Below, one piece after another: positions 47,099-59,849 of a DNA stretch of 64,000 bases. Source of the stretch: Warburgia ugandensis (Eukaryota; Streptophyta; Magnoliopsida; Canellales; Canellaceae); contig CP141126.1 of the NCBI GenBank assembly GCA_035236585.1, forward strand, positions 68,487,414 through 68,551,413, given 5' to 3'. The translations under genes and the position numbers were made by a program. Each line of letters begins with the position of its first letter. Position 1 is the first letter of the stretch. The notes under the pieces were generated by a model, which saw only the letters and a program-made list of their open reading frames with translations, did not search any database and was not told where the DNA came from.

Positions 47099-50000
47099 TG
47101 TGACGACCAAGGTTTTTGAAACACATATTTGTAATACATTTTTCAAAGGCAGGGTAGTAGTAAAAAAAATTTGCAAAACAAAGCAGCAAAAATTCTTTTC
47201 TTTAAAACTTGTTTGAAAACCCAAGTCATCACTTTATACATAAGTAAAAATTTTGTACAAGATAAAATTTTGTTGAAGAAATATACTTTTATTAAATTTC
47301 AAAATCCATCTAGTGGTTCATAGTACAGACTGGTATTAATACAATACTTGTCCAAATTACATAATACAAACTTCAAACCTCACCATACATGAAAAACTCT
47401 CAATACAATACAATACTCTCAAATAAAATACATATCTTCAAAGGGTATACCCTGACTAATTATTCTTTCAAGTCTTCTTAAGTCTTGAGCTCCTAAATCT
47501 CCTTCTTTGTATCTCGAATATTATAAACATTGAAACATTTACAATATCTCAGTAAGCTATGCTTGGTAGGGGATTTCAAGAAGCATAAAACTTTGACAGT
47601 ATAATCTTAATACTTCATAATCCCATTATTCATACTCATGACGTAATCTCTTTACTTTGTCATGTATGTATATCCTTACATATACATATGGTATACTGTG
47701 TATAGATATATACATACAGTCAAAACCGTGAAAATTAGTTAATATCTCAAAACATAATCATATCCAGATTATGCCGAGTTGATAAATCATCCAAACTCTG
47801 TTGGAAATACTCATAAGTAATCTACGATTACCCAACATCTCATCATGCCATATCATAAGGCATATCAGTATGCCATGCATCATAATGCAAAAATACTCAA
47901 AGGACTACTATGCATGCAGTCAGAATCCGTACCAGCGAGCCTGAATAACTACTCAATAATCCACCTATACCATTTTTGGTGGAAATTACAATATCCATGT
48001 CCGTATGGGGATGACCATGGCTGTCACAGTGGAGGCCTTTCCATAATTGCCCCACCTGACTTTTAGCCTCATTTAGGCTTGGTATCCATATAATAACAAG
48101 TTTTGGATAGTGGGGGCCAAATCCTACTAACTCTCTTAGCATAGCATCTTCAGGCCTATGCCTGTTTAAAATAAAACCACAAGCCTCCATGCTTGTATGT
48201 AAAATAATTTTCATATGTATCAAACGATCTATTTGTTTATTTAGGACTAGAATACTTTCTAGTTTCCTATTTACTTAGGGTTTTCCTCATTTATAACATA
48301 ACCATTTCACATGTATGTTGGTTAGATCATAAGGGTTTTCAATGGGTTTAATACAAGTATTTATATTATACTTGTTAACATTTTCAGACATAAGATCATG
48401 TATATAACATATACTTCTCATGTAAATGCATTCATAAAATCCTCCTACCTTCAAGTGGTGATTCATCTCTTCAAATTTTCCATGATCCTGACTGATGTAT
48501 GAAATCTGTAAATCCATACATACTGTCAATATTTGTACAATTATGGATAATTTTCTATATATTTTTTTTTATCTAATCTTGTCCTTTGATATAAAGGATT
48601 TAGATCTGTCTTATGTTCCTATCATCTATATAATCTATCTTCCTCATATAGTATTTTATCCTATTGATCAATAGATTTGATGGTTAGAATGATCTTCTAA
48701 CCTTTCAGATCTAATTATTTTCTATCTCTAAGTCTTTGTGTATCAATCTCTTTGATCTTAACCTTTCATAGATCTTTTGATCAACAATCTATTCTTGTCG
48801 ATAAAGATCAAGGGCTTATATATTTTATCATCTAATTCTTCTTTGATCTAAGTTTAGTTATTTGATCATCCCTAAGGAGGAGGATCCTAGTTCTTTTCCT
48901 TGAATCATATTTGATCAAGGGTTTGGATTATCTAATCTAATGATCTAGATTTGATATATAGCATACATAATAATAAACATGCATACTAAGTACAATACAA
49001 TGCTATTATTCTTATTATTCTTGATCATTCAAGATCATATGGATCTTGTTTGATCATCCTTATCTTACTTAAAAATTTTATTATGATTAGATAATTTACT
49101 AACCATTTATGCTCTTATTATTATTATTTAACCAGTTAATGTTTTACTGGTTGAACATAACTTATTTCAGCCTAAGTCTAGACTGCTCCTCTTATTTTCA
49201 ATTGGCTAAGGCTTACTAGTTGAATGGGTGAACACAAAGTAGTTAATTCAATCCTCATGTAAGGAGGCGTTTAGACCTCACAAATGTCAACGGAAGGTAG
49301 GGGAAGAGCGAGGCTTTATTAGACAACCCCCTTAACCACTATGTTCAATATTCACTAAAGTGACCTTAGCTCAACCTTTCATAAGGTTCCTATGAGCATG
49401 TTAACCCTAAGTACTCTTTCTAATTGATTTTAATTATGTCCATGAATATTTACTATGTCATTCATGGGGTTTATTATTCTTCTAGTTTGGGCCAAGGATT
49501 TGATAATCCTCATATTGTCGTACTAACTATAGCCCTTACTAATTAAGTCCAAGCCAAATAATTCATCTCAATTGTCCAAGAAACTTTACTTTCTCATTAG
49601 ATTCTATTTTTGGTGTTTTATGCTCTTTATCTTAGAACTACTTTAACAATTAAATCTACTAATAAAACTTAACCATAAATGAACTTTAAAGCATAAAACT
49701 ACATAACATTTTACACTAACATGCTTCCTATGTAACTTAGCTTAATGAAATGAAATTATACTTAAACTAGCATGCCCCTAAGTTATAAATTACATTAAAT
49801 TTTGCTACTAATCTAATGGAATCATGCTTAAACTTCAAATGTAAACTAACATGGCCCTAATACAATTAAATCTATCAACCTAATATAACAATCTAATCAC
49901 ATAACAAGGTAAAATCTAAGAACTATCATACTTTATAATATGAATAACATTTACAATACTATTATCAAATAAAAGACATGAAACTAATTAGATTAAAATT

Positions 50001-51913
50001 ATTAGAAACCTTTACTTATGATCCAACCATTAGATCTTAGAATTTTTTCTTTTAATCAAGGGTTTTAATTACATTTAGGGTTTTTACTTCATTAAAGTCC
50101 AAAGATCATATTCCTTTGTTTTTGTCATAATCAATCCATGATATCCATGGATTACATCATATTATCCCATATTCGATCCATCCCAAAGGTCTGATCACAC
50201 TTGATCGTATTGATCAAGTGGGTCTCTTTGCATTTTTAGGATTTTTCTACCATAAAGGGTAGATCCCTCATTTTATGCTAGATCTATAAAAAAAAATAGT
50301 GGATATTACTTAATTTCAATATTATATCATCATTAAAACAGATCCCTAAGATCTGATCATCTAAGATCTCAAAGATCTTGAAAGTTGGAAACTTATTTCA
50401 TAAATACAAAAAGTTTCATAAGAAATTTTCTAACTTTTATGATTTCAGAAGAAAATAGATGAAATAAGATTTCCATAGCTTCTTTCGACTCTCAAATTAG
50501 AGTTCATATGACTCCTTAATTGAGATTTGAAGTTCACAGCCGTTCTAGGGTCCAATTTGATTTGGGCCCATCGGAATGGACGGCCCAGATTCGTTCGAGC
50601 AAAACGGGCAGGGTAGGACAATTTAGTCGGGCAGATTGGTTAGTCGCATGCCTGTCACCGAGATGTCCGCGTGACACACATTGCGACGCAGAAATGCTCC
50701 TGCAGTGTGCATTTTCGTGTCGCATGTTGCTAAGTGTTCAGGGAACCCAATATGATTTGGAGATCGAACAGTCCATTTGAACCATTCTGGATCGATTGGA
50801 CAGATCAGATTTTTCATCTGAGTCCTCTATCATCCAGAATTGAAGAATATGATCCTTACTTTATTTTTACAATTTTTAACCCAAACCTAATTACAGAAAA
50901 ATAATTTTTTTATAAAACAACAATAAATAAGTTTAGGAAGTAGTTTCACCTACCTGATTGGAGAAACAACTTAGATTTTATGCCCAATTTGAGAAAAATA
51001 CCTGTTGATGATAATATAGCCTGATAATTCCTTGTTTTGTGATTTTTTGTTGATTTCACCATTGGATCTTGAAATTGTTTTGGGGGTTTTGTAGATAAGG
51101 TAGTATAGGACAATTTGAACTATGAGATTAGATTTGAATCAGAGTGCTTAATTGAATTTAGGTCTCTTATTCCAATCTAGAGAGAGGAGAGAGAAAGTGA
51201 AAGAAAAGGGATTTTTGGGAGTTTTGGAATTTTGGAAAGGAATCTATGTATGTTTTTGCAAGGGAAGCAAGATAATTTCGTGAAAAATTTTATGAACATT
51301 TTTTTTGGAGGATTTTTGTGGGTGTATTTATAGGCATTTTAAGTGTTTTTCATGATTATGTATAATTATTATGTTTCAATTCTTTTAAATATTTAATTAA
51401 CATTGGATCCTCTACTATCACCTCCTTCTTCACTAGAAGCTGGTAGTGGTTTGACCACTCATTACATATTTTCTGGCCATTGGATTCGTTTGTGGGCCCC
51501 TTGTAGGGCCCACGAGGTTGTGAAAGGACCATTTTGCCCTTTTGTGGAGAAAAATCCATTTTATTCTCCTGAACTTGAAATTGAGCATACTTAGTGGAAT
51601 TAGATTCATATTTCTGAGTACATTCTAAATATGGATGTCTCAGATCTCAGTTATGGGTGAAATTATCATTTTACCCTTTTGTTCACAAAAATGAAGAAAA
51701 TTAGGGATTTTTCATCTGAATTCAGAATTTATCATTCTTATAGTCATTCTAAAGGGTTTGTTGAGCATGTTTTCAGTTATACATGTCTTATACTTTGATT
51801 GTACTTTTATGAGAAGTGCATTTTGAATAACCCTAATATTCCAACCCAGAATTTCTAAAAATTCAAAGTAAATTGATTTTTTCAATCAATTTACAAAAAT
51901 TGGGGTTATTACA
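47099..51913 (-). mobile_element. Solo LTR (4.8 kb), minus strand, inserted in transposase
   Basis: Starts TGTGACGACCAAGG, ends GGGGTTATTACA, with CATGT on both sides and no primer site or interior, so it is a solo LTR left by unequal recombination. Edge sequences match those of the 17503 and 23845 LTRs. It is unusually long. Part of the excess is a segment (about 49205-49515) that is an inverted relative of the Tat-type leader at 4825-5125. A GC-richer patch at about 50540-50800 has open frames on both strands that I regard as spurious. Confidence 0.85.
49205..49515 (-). repeat. Tat-type leader segment inside solo LTR
   Basis: Shares CCTCATGTAAGGAGGC, TTTAGACCTCACAAA, GGAAGAGCGAGGCT, TTAGACAACCC, TTCTAATTGATTTTAATT and GGGCCAAGGA with the reverse complement of 4825-5125, in the same order. 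No LTR or TSD marks its edges. Confidence 0.75.
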
Positions 51914-51918
51914 CATGT
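51914..51918. repeat. Target site duplication CATGT, right copy
   Basis: Matches 47094-47098. MULE coding sequence resumes directly after it. Confidence 0.88.
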
Positions 51919-53559
51919 AATAAAGATATCAATTTTACTAATGAAGAAGATGCGAGTGAAGACATGCTAACCAATACAATGCCATATGAGGAATTTCATG
52001 AAGAAAGAGAAGATGATGCTATGGAAACATATGACTCAAGCTATGGTTATGTGTCATCAAGTGATGACAGCTACAATGAAATATACTTCAATGAAAGTGA
52101 GAGTATTATCAAGGAAGGGATGATGTTTGCAAATGTTGAAGAATGCAAGCTTGCAGTTCGGTCTTATGCTGTGAAGTTTACATACAATCTTAGAAATGTT
52201 GTCTGATCAAGGGTGACTTATTGTTGAATGCAGATCAGATGGATGTACTTGGAGGTGTCATTGTTCAAAAACCAGGGAAGGTGTAAGCTTCCAAGTTAAG
52301 AATGTTAGTGGCTAGCATACTTGCATGAGTAGCAATGCTAAGTAGTTAGCATTTGTCAAATGGCTCATAAAATGGGTGTATATTGTTATGAAAAATGATA
52401 TTGATAAGTCAATCTAGACATTAAAAAAAGACTTGCAATCTTTGCATGGATTGAATTTGAATTATTATAGTGTTTGGCATGCTCATGAGAAGGATTTAAG
52501 GAAAATACAAGGATCATATGAGTTCTCTTTTAGCATTGTACCAAGATACTGCCATGTAGTCATTAAGTTTAAACCTGGTAGTACAGCAACATATCAATTA
52601 GAAGGAGAACAATATTGTTTCAAGAGGGTATTTATATCCTTGCATGATTCAAGGAGGGAGGGGGGTTTATTGATGGATGTCCAGCTTTTATAGGTTTGGA
52701 TGGTTGTCACTTGAAGGGTATGTACAAAGGATCACTCTTATGTGCCATTGGATTGGATGGGAACAATGGGCTATTTACTTTTTCCATATTAGTTGTGGAA
52801 GCTGAGAATAAGGAGAGTTGAATTTGGTTCCTTCAATATTTAAATGTTATTCTTGGAGATTATTCTAATGAATTTATTTTTACATCAAACAGACAGAAAA
52901 GATTAGTGGATGTTATCAGTTACATTTTCCCAAACTCTACACATCATTTTTGTGCTAGACATCTATATGTAAACTTCAAAAAACTTTATCCTAGTATATA
53001 TTTCAAACAATTATTCTGGCAAGCAACACAAGCGTACAAAAGAGAAGACTTTTATGAAGCTATGAGATAAATTAAAGAAGCATCCAATGAGGCACATGAG
53101 TGGCTATCTAGAATCCCTCCAAGTTGTTGGTCGAGATCACACTTCCAGTCTGACTCAAGGTGTGATATTTTCACTAACAACTTAGCAAAATCTTTTAATG
53201 CTTTAATTACAAGTGCATGGGAGTTTCCAATGGTGAAGTTGTTGGAACATATCTGACAGAAAATGATGGTCTTCTTTAGTAAAAGGTTGCAAGATGCAAT
53301 CAAAATGCAGGATGGTATAATGCCATATGCTCTGAAGAAAATCCAAGGTTTGACAACACAACAAAGAAATTGCACATTGTTGAAATCTTCTTATTTTGAA
53401 TGGGAAGTTATGAAGCACAATTCATGAATGACAACAATACATGTAGTCCATCTTAACCAATTCATGTGTGCTTGTCGTTGATGGGATGTATCTGGCATTC
53501 CTTGCATACATGCACTTATTTGCATAAGGAATCTCAGATTGAGTGTTGTTGACGACTGT

Positions 53560-56500
53560 TGCAATACCCACTAATTTTAAATTTGAGAATATGCATAATT
53601 TGTGGAATTTTGTGAAAATTGAGGAATTGGGATTTTGAAAATTTTAGAGATGAAATCACGAACTAAAACCTCAATGTTTGAAATGTATACAAGAAATGGA
53701 ATTCAACGCCACTAAGAACGCTAAAATCGGAGACAAAAGGAAAATGACTAATTATTTTATTTACTGTAATTAATAAATAAATGAAAGGGGTAGAAATGTA
53801 ATTGCACGTGTAGGGCCCACGAGACCAGGCACGAAAAGCCATGATCTGATGGAGATCCAATATTCCTCTTCCCTGGCGCAATAGACTTTCTTCTCCACTG
53901 ACTGGCCTAACTTGAGGTAGGCCACTCTTTCTCCTCCCCATTTCAATCTATTTTTGGTTAGATTTACTGTCTGTTAATGCCAAAAAACTGTGTGGATTGT
54001 CGTTTTTCGATAACTGCATATCACTTACTGTTCTTTGAGAAATAAACCAATGGAACAGTATCAAATGGATGATTTGAACTATTCATCTTGTGCATGAAGA
54101 AACAAGGAACAAACCCATGAAATCTCATGGAGATCCAATAGCTGGGGACACCAAAAAACATGAAAAACAATAAAAGGGGAAATTTTGTAAATGTGGTAAA
54201 AATCGAGTAAAAACTTCAAAAACATGCAAAATCTTTGAATGGAAATGTCATAAAGTGAACGTATGTGAAAAACATATCAAAATGGTGTGAAAAAAGCAAG
54301 TTTTGGCACTATGGACGTCACTAGTGATGACGACGACCCAATCAGTAAGGCACATCCCTGTGAAACCGTTTGATTTTTAATTGATTTTGGGTTATTTTGG
54401 ATTGTTCATTCATTAAAAGCTCGATCGTGGGAGCTACAAAGGTCCAAATCATGATATGAGGCATCTGTTGGAATTGTCTCAATGACGCAAACCTAGATTT
54501 AACTTGAAAACTTTGATTTGAACACTTTTAAAATAGTCAAATCACAAAATACTACTAAATAACCTAGATAAGGCTGATCAATGGATGATCAGGCCTTAAA
54601 AACTAATTATATGTATCAAATGTGAGATGATTTAGGGAATTGAAGAACAAATCTCATGTGATTGTTAAGAAAAGTAATCTTGACTATTGATTTGATCGGG
54701 TGCCTTAGGATTGGCTGATCAGAGAGCGATCTAACTTTCAGATCGACATAAAAATCATGGATTTACATGTAAATCACTAATCAAACATAGAAGGTAGATG
54801 GTTCACAATGAAAAAGGATTGGAATTAACTATCCAATGCTAATTATAAGTGATAAAGAGCGATCCAATGGTTGGATCATCTCCAAACTTTATAAAATGAA
54901 AGAGACTGACCCTTTATTGATTAAGGGACATTAATTGAATGAGTCATGACATAGATTAATAATAAAATATGGTAGATGATGGTCTAGATGTTGGAAAGAC
55001 CAACATCTAGCATAGGATTACTCTAATGGAGGGTTAATCAGATGATCTACGCCGTTAATCTAGAATTAATTGTCAGATCAGGGAATTTATCACTTGGATT
55101 TTTTTATTTTGATATGTGAGAACACCAAGTGATCAGATGACTTATGATGACATTTGGGATTTTTTCATCATTTCTTAAATCATGATGTATTACTTGCGAA
55201 CTTTGATGCATGGATTTTATGTCCTACCATGCATGAGATTACTTTTCAGCATGTATTGCTGATATGTTGCTACTCCTTTTATCCATGATTTACACACTAT
55301 TTTGTAATACATTTTATGTTGCATCAATTTGATGATTTGAGGATGATATACACTAATTTTTCTATGCATAATGTTGATATGATGAATTACTCTCTTAATT
55401 TGGTTTAATCGAGAAGGACTATGATGGATTTTTTATTTTTGATTCTTGATTCATGATTTGTTGATTTATGACAAGTTCTTTTGCCCAGTGGGTACTATGC
55501 TAGGAGGGTTGTAGGGTTGGCCGCCCACCCTCTGAACTTATGGATAATAAACACTAAACCTAATATGTGGGCAACTGCGTGCGATTTGTGGTAGTCATGA
55601 GCAGGTCACCCAGGCGAATCCGACCAACCCCCAATCATGGCAAACAGTCGTCTCCCATTTCAATGTTGATAGTGAGTAGCAGCGATTGAGACCCTAAAGT
55701 GGTTGCCACTGCAGTATAATAGCCCATGCATTTATTTTGCGTGTCCATGCAGTGCATATGGGTATGTATACCCACAGTGTGATGATGTACGTAGGGTGAA
55801 GCCTATGTGGGTAGCCAGATGTGAACGGGCCTATGGGCTGGGCGAGCTACCTAGTATGCAAGCTACAGGCGTGGGACCCTAGGTTTGGGATAATTACTCA
55901 TTGCCATTGATATGAGTGTAGTTGAGACACTCTTAGGGCTTGATTGTGCATAGTGCCCTGTTTATCATGACATGGATTTATATTATGATATGGATATAGA
56001 TTCTTATTACTTTTGATGGATGCATATCCATGTGTTGCTCATGCCTTGCATGCCATGATGATTAGATATGATATCAATTTGTTTAGACTTATGATTTTCA
56101 TGTGTTATTCATTATGGATGTATGATGATTTGACGTGCCTTGTACATATTTTATCTTATGAGATTAGCCATGACATTGATATTTCATGCCACATGATTTT
56201 TTTGTATTTTTTATTGAATGTGATTACCTACACAAGCAATAACTTGCTAAGGCATTGCTTTATTTTGCAATGCCTTAGATTTGAAGAACGATAGCGTAAG
56301 GGAAAGCAGGTGGAGCAGCGTTGATTGAGCAAGGACCTCGAGGACCATCTGCCTTTCTGTACTTCAGAGACTGATTATGTATGTCTTTTCAACTTGTGGT
56401 TTGACTTTTTGAGTTATGCATGGATGTTGATATTTTGGATAGATTGGACCCACACTTTGTATAGTATACCTTTACTTGCCGATGTGGTGATCATGGATGG

Positions 56501-56798
56501 ACCCTGTGGATTTTGAACATGCTATTATTACTATCTTTTTCATGGTTGGTGTTGATATGCCATGGTTTTAGATTGAGCATGCTTAGCTTTATCGACGATT
56601 TGATTTTTGTTCATTACTGTGATTGTGGATCTTGGATGACCCTCGAGGTTTTCTTTTTTGGATATTTCTCTTGAACGCTTGCGCTATTATGTAAATTACG
56701 AGTTTTCACTTTCAAGGATCCCGCCTATTTTATAAAATGTATTATTATTATTATTATTTATATATTGAAAAAAGGGTTAGAAAACCCGGGGTGTCACA
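53560..56798 (+). mobile_element. Solo LTR (3.2 kb), plus strand, inserted in transposase
   Basis: Begins TGCAATACCCAC, ends CCCGGGGTGTCACA, with ACTGT (53555-53559) before it and ATTGT (56799-56803) after it. The one-base mismatch fits an aged duplication. Polarity is opposite to the other solo LTR: edges read TGYAAT to GTCACA on the plus strand. It separates the SWIM finger from the C-terminal tail and zinc knuckle of the transposase. No gene lies within. Confidence 0.78.
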
Positions 56799-57008
56799 AT
56801 TGTAGTCCTTACTTCCATGTCGACATGTTGAAAGGCCTATAGCATACCTGTATCAAGGATACCAAACCTTTCAATATGGCTTATTGTTGATTTATCTCAG
56901 CCACTACCCCCTAGCTCACATAGACCACTTGGCTGACCCAAAAAGAATAGAACATGAGCTAAACACAAAGCTAGTGGAAGTAGTGTAACAAATAGAGGAG
57001 CTAAAAAA

Positions 57009-57050
57009 TGCAAAAGATGTAGTCAACAGGGACACAATCGAAGATCATAC
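57009..57050 (+). other. Degenerate CCHC zinc knuckle of MULE transposase
   Basis: The reading CKRCSQQGHNRRSY keeps Cys, Cys and His in the usual spacing, but the fourth ligand is Tyr (TAC at 57048). A GTATAATA donor-like site follows at 57061. Confidence 0.7.
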
Positions 57051-57893
57051 AAGGCTCCTTTGCAAGGTATAATAAATTATGGATAAGCTGCATATGTAGT
57101 TACATTTTTTACATTATGTTCTAATTGTTTCTAACAACATATGTAGATGGGTATCAAAATGCACAACCAGTTATGAGTAGAGGGTGTATCATTCACAGAG
57201 GAGATGGTGGGAGAATTCCTTCATAGTGAAGGTAAATATGTTTGTTGCTCTTTATTTATTTTATTATTTTGCCTTTATATATCTTTTCCCTAGAAACATC
57301 TTGTTATTAAGACTGATTTTGTGATTTTTTTATTCTATGTTGCAGATGAATGAAGGTTGTAGGAGGTTGTTTATCAAATGTAACAATATAAAGTTCTAAT
57401 GAAAATATTAAAACAGAAGTACATTCTGAAGTTTTGTAATAGTGGCGAAATGTATATGGACAGTCTACTGTACATCTGTCTTTATGCACGTTGATGGGAT
57501 GTATTTGAGAAATCTATTATACCTCTCTTTTTTACGAAAGTCAAAAGAAATACATTTATCAATATAGAATCAATGTTTCTTATGTCCCTACTGAATGGAT
57601 GCTTCTGAATTTCCAAGCATTAAAGCTATTGTAAATGAAAATGCATTGCATATTTTTATTAGTAATTGGATCTTGGTGGATTTGAACCACCATCCTCTTA
57701 AGATGAATTTCCAAGTGCTTTGCCTCATTTGTGCATTTACTTCGTTAAAGATAATGTTTGCGAGCATATTATAATCCCATTAGAACACATAAAAAACATT
57801 TATTTAAATGCAAAGAAACAAAAAACAAACATATGTTGATAACAAGTAGAATCTTTATCATTTGAAGATCAGCCTTCATTACATATAATTTAG

Positions 57894-58088
57894 GGTGGAG
57901 CTCTGCATTATGACGATCCTGCACTTGACGATGATGATCCCACTCCTGATGATAATGATCGTGCTGGGTGGTATGTGTTGGTGAAGTTAACGAGTGCTAT
58001 TCTTCATACCAAGCAAAGTAATCACACCTTCTTGCCAGACAGCAATAGTAGTACCTGCTTGGATTTATTTCTTACTTTGACTTGGTAG
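57894..58088 (+). other. Acidic exon-like open stretch in MULE
   Basis: Directly after an acceptor-like TAATTTAG, 64 codons are open, beginning GGALHYDDPALDDDDPTPDD and ending at TAG 58086. The Asp-rich opening is unlike the surrounding sequence. No family is recognised and no start codon is present. Confidence 0.25.
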
Positions 58089-59010
58089 CCACGGTTCAAA
58101 TCTATAAGAACATCTTCACATGTTAGAAGAACTACCTGTAGAGTGCATCTTCTACCTACAGATGTTATCAAATGTATTACTCTTGTAGCACATAAGCAAC
58201 AATAGAAAAGTAAAATCCTGAACGTGAATGAAAAAATTGTAAGATATCATATTGTGGGCATTCTTTATGAATAGAACTAGAGATGTAAAAGAGGAACCAA
58301 GTTAATGATGAAAAAAATTCTTGTATCTATAAGAAAATGAATTGGTTGTGATAAGTAAGAGTAGCACTTTAATTCAAACTACTGCATATGGATAGGAACA
58401 ACAAGTTTTTCCATTTTTCTCCTTGTACCATGAGGCCTGCACCTCTCATCACAACAAGTCAGGACTCTTGATACCTTATAAAATTGCTGATGGTTAGCAC
58501 CAAAGAGCTGTTTTGTGGGCACAGTGCATAGAAGTAAGAGTGTAAATCAACATAAAAGCTGTCAGTGAAAGTAAAAGTGAAAATTAATTGATGAAGAAAT
58601 TGTTGTTAGTGGCATGATCATAAGCAATTTTGAATTCTTTAAGAAACTAAGTCACATAAATCAACATAAAATCCCATCAAGGTAGCCAAGTGCATAAAGT
58701 TCCCACAAGGAAAGACAGAAAGCTTTTTGGCAAAAGGCCCTAGTAAAAAAGAATGAAAAAGCAAGCAACACATGAAGATACATATCTATCATCAGTAGAT
58801 ATAGATTTGAATGTCAAATATTGGTTTGGCTATGGCTGGTAAACATGGAAATCCTTAGAAATTCATTCACAGGGATATGCCAATACATATACAGATAACA
58901 TACAAATTTAATTTCATATAAATAATAACAACCACAGTTTAAATAATTTAACAACATGGCAGAACTTAGAATAGATTAACTAGTTGAAATTCTAGCTTGT
59001 GACAATTCAA

Positions 59011-59849
59011 GACAAATAAAGTATTTAGAACATGCCAAGCAACATGATCTCTAACAATTGATAGAAATTGCAATTATTCATCAACATAAAGGGCAATGCT
59101 AAGCCACAAAAGAATTGTTATGTCAACAAAATAAGAAATTCGAATCTTAAACAACAAGTGGCAAGAATTCATTAATTGAAATAATCATATAGATAGTGAA
59201 GTAAGAATAAAAAGTGCAAAAAACAATGTTATTCAAGCCCAACAACAATCAGAAGCTACAAACATTGCACTACAATCAATAGAACGGCCCAATGGACTAG
59301 CTTTCAAATATTTCAATCCAAGTGGTTGCCTATAGCTTAGAACATGATCAAAAAGCAAACTATTCTTATTTCCTAAAAATTGCTATCTAGCCACCACTAA
59401 AAAGGAGGTATCAGAGTTTCTAGTCACTAGTTCAAAGGAATTGCTTTAAGGCATTCCAAAGAAACATGAAGTACGTTATCAAGCTGGGCAAGAAGCTTTT
59501 GTAAGCCTAATTCTTCCACCGAAATAGTTCTTTCTTCAAGGAAAGGTTTCCTCTAAGTTATTTGCACTACTATATGCAACAAAAATTTCAAGGCTTGTTA
59601 CACAAAGAACAATGCAGGAAGAAGGGTGCAGTTCCCACCTAAAGTATTTAAAACATATAAAGTATTCACAACTTATGAAGACAAATAAAGTGTTTAGAAC
59701 ATACCAAGCAACATGATCTCAAACAACAAATAAAAATTGACACTATTCATCAACATAAAGGACAATGATAAGCCACAAAAGAACTATTATCTCAACAAAA
59801 TAAGAAATTCTACTCTTAAATCAAAGTAGTAAGATTTCATTAATTGAAA
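59011..59849. repeat. Imperfect direct repeat pair (about 170 bp each)
   Basis: 59011-59181 and 59680-59849 share GACAAATAAAGTRTTTAGAACATRCC, AAGCAACATGATCTC, TATTCATCAACATAAAGG, AAGCCACAAAAGAA and CATTAATTGAAA in order, 669 bases apart. Confidence 0.85.

Larger units (their letters stand above)
46967..57060 (+). pseudogene. MURA-type MULE transposase, split by two LTR insertions
   Basis: Coding parts are 46967-47098, 51919-53559 and 56804-57060. The ATG follows a TGTGTAG acceptor-like site. In order one sees: an acidic N-terminus; a MuDR-type DNA-binding domain (C-RSDGCTWRC at 52229 on, with HTC and a frameshift before it); the catalytic domain with FIGLDGCHLKGMYKG (first Asp, codon 52699) and CARHLYVNFKK; a SWIM zinc finger (CAC...GIPCIHA near 53467-53510); and a CCHC-type knuckle (CKRCSQQGHNRRSY at 57009-57050). 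The expected second catalytic Asp in the SDRQKG-like block is Asn (AAC at 52888), and the last knuckle Cys is Tyr. Frameshifts near 52205 and 52663 (G run), and stops including 53479, add to the damage. The frame rejoins exactly when the first LTR and one CATGT copy are ignored. Confidence 0.9.

Noticed and set aside
50520-50817. Frames on both strands in the GC-richer patch of the 4.8 kb solo LTR
   Set aside because: Overlapping both-strand openness inside an LTR, with no recognisable domain.
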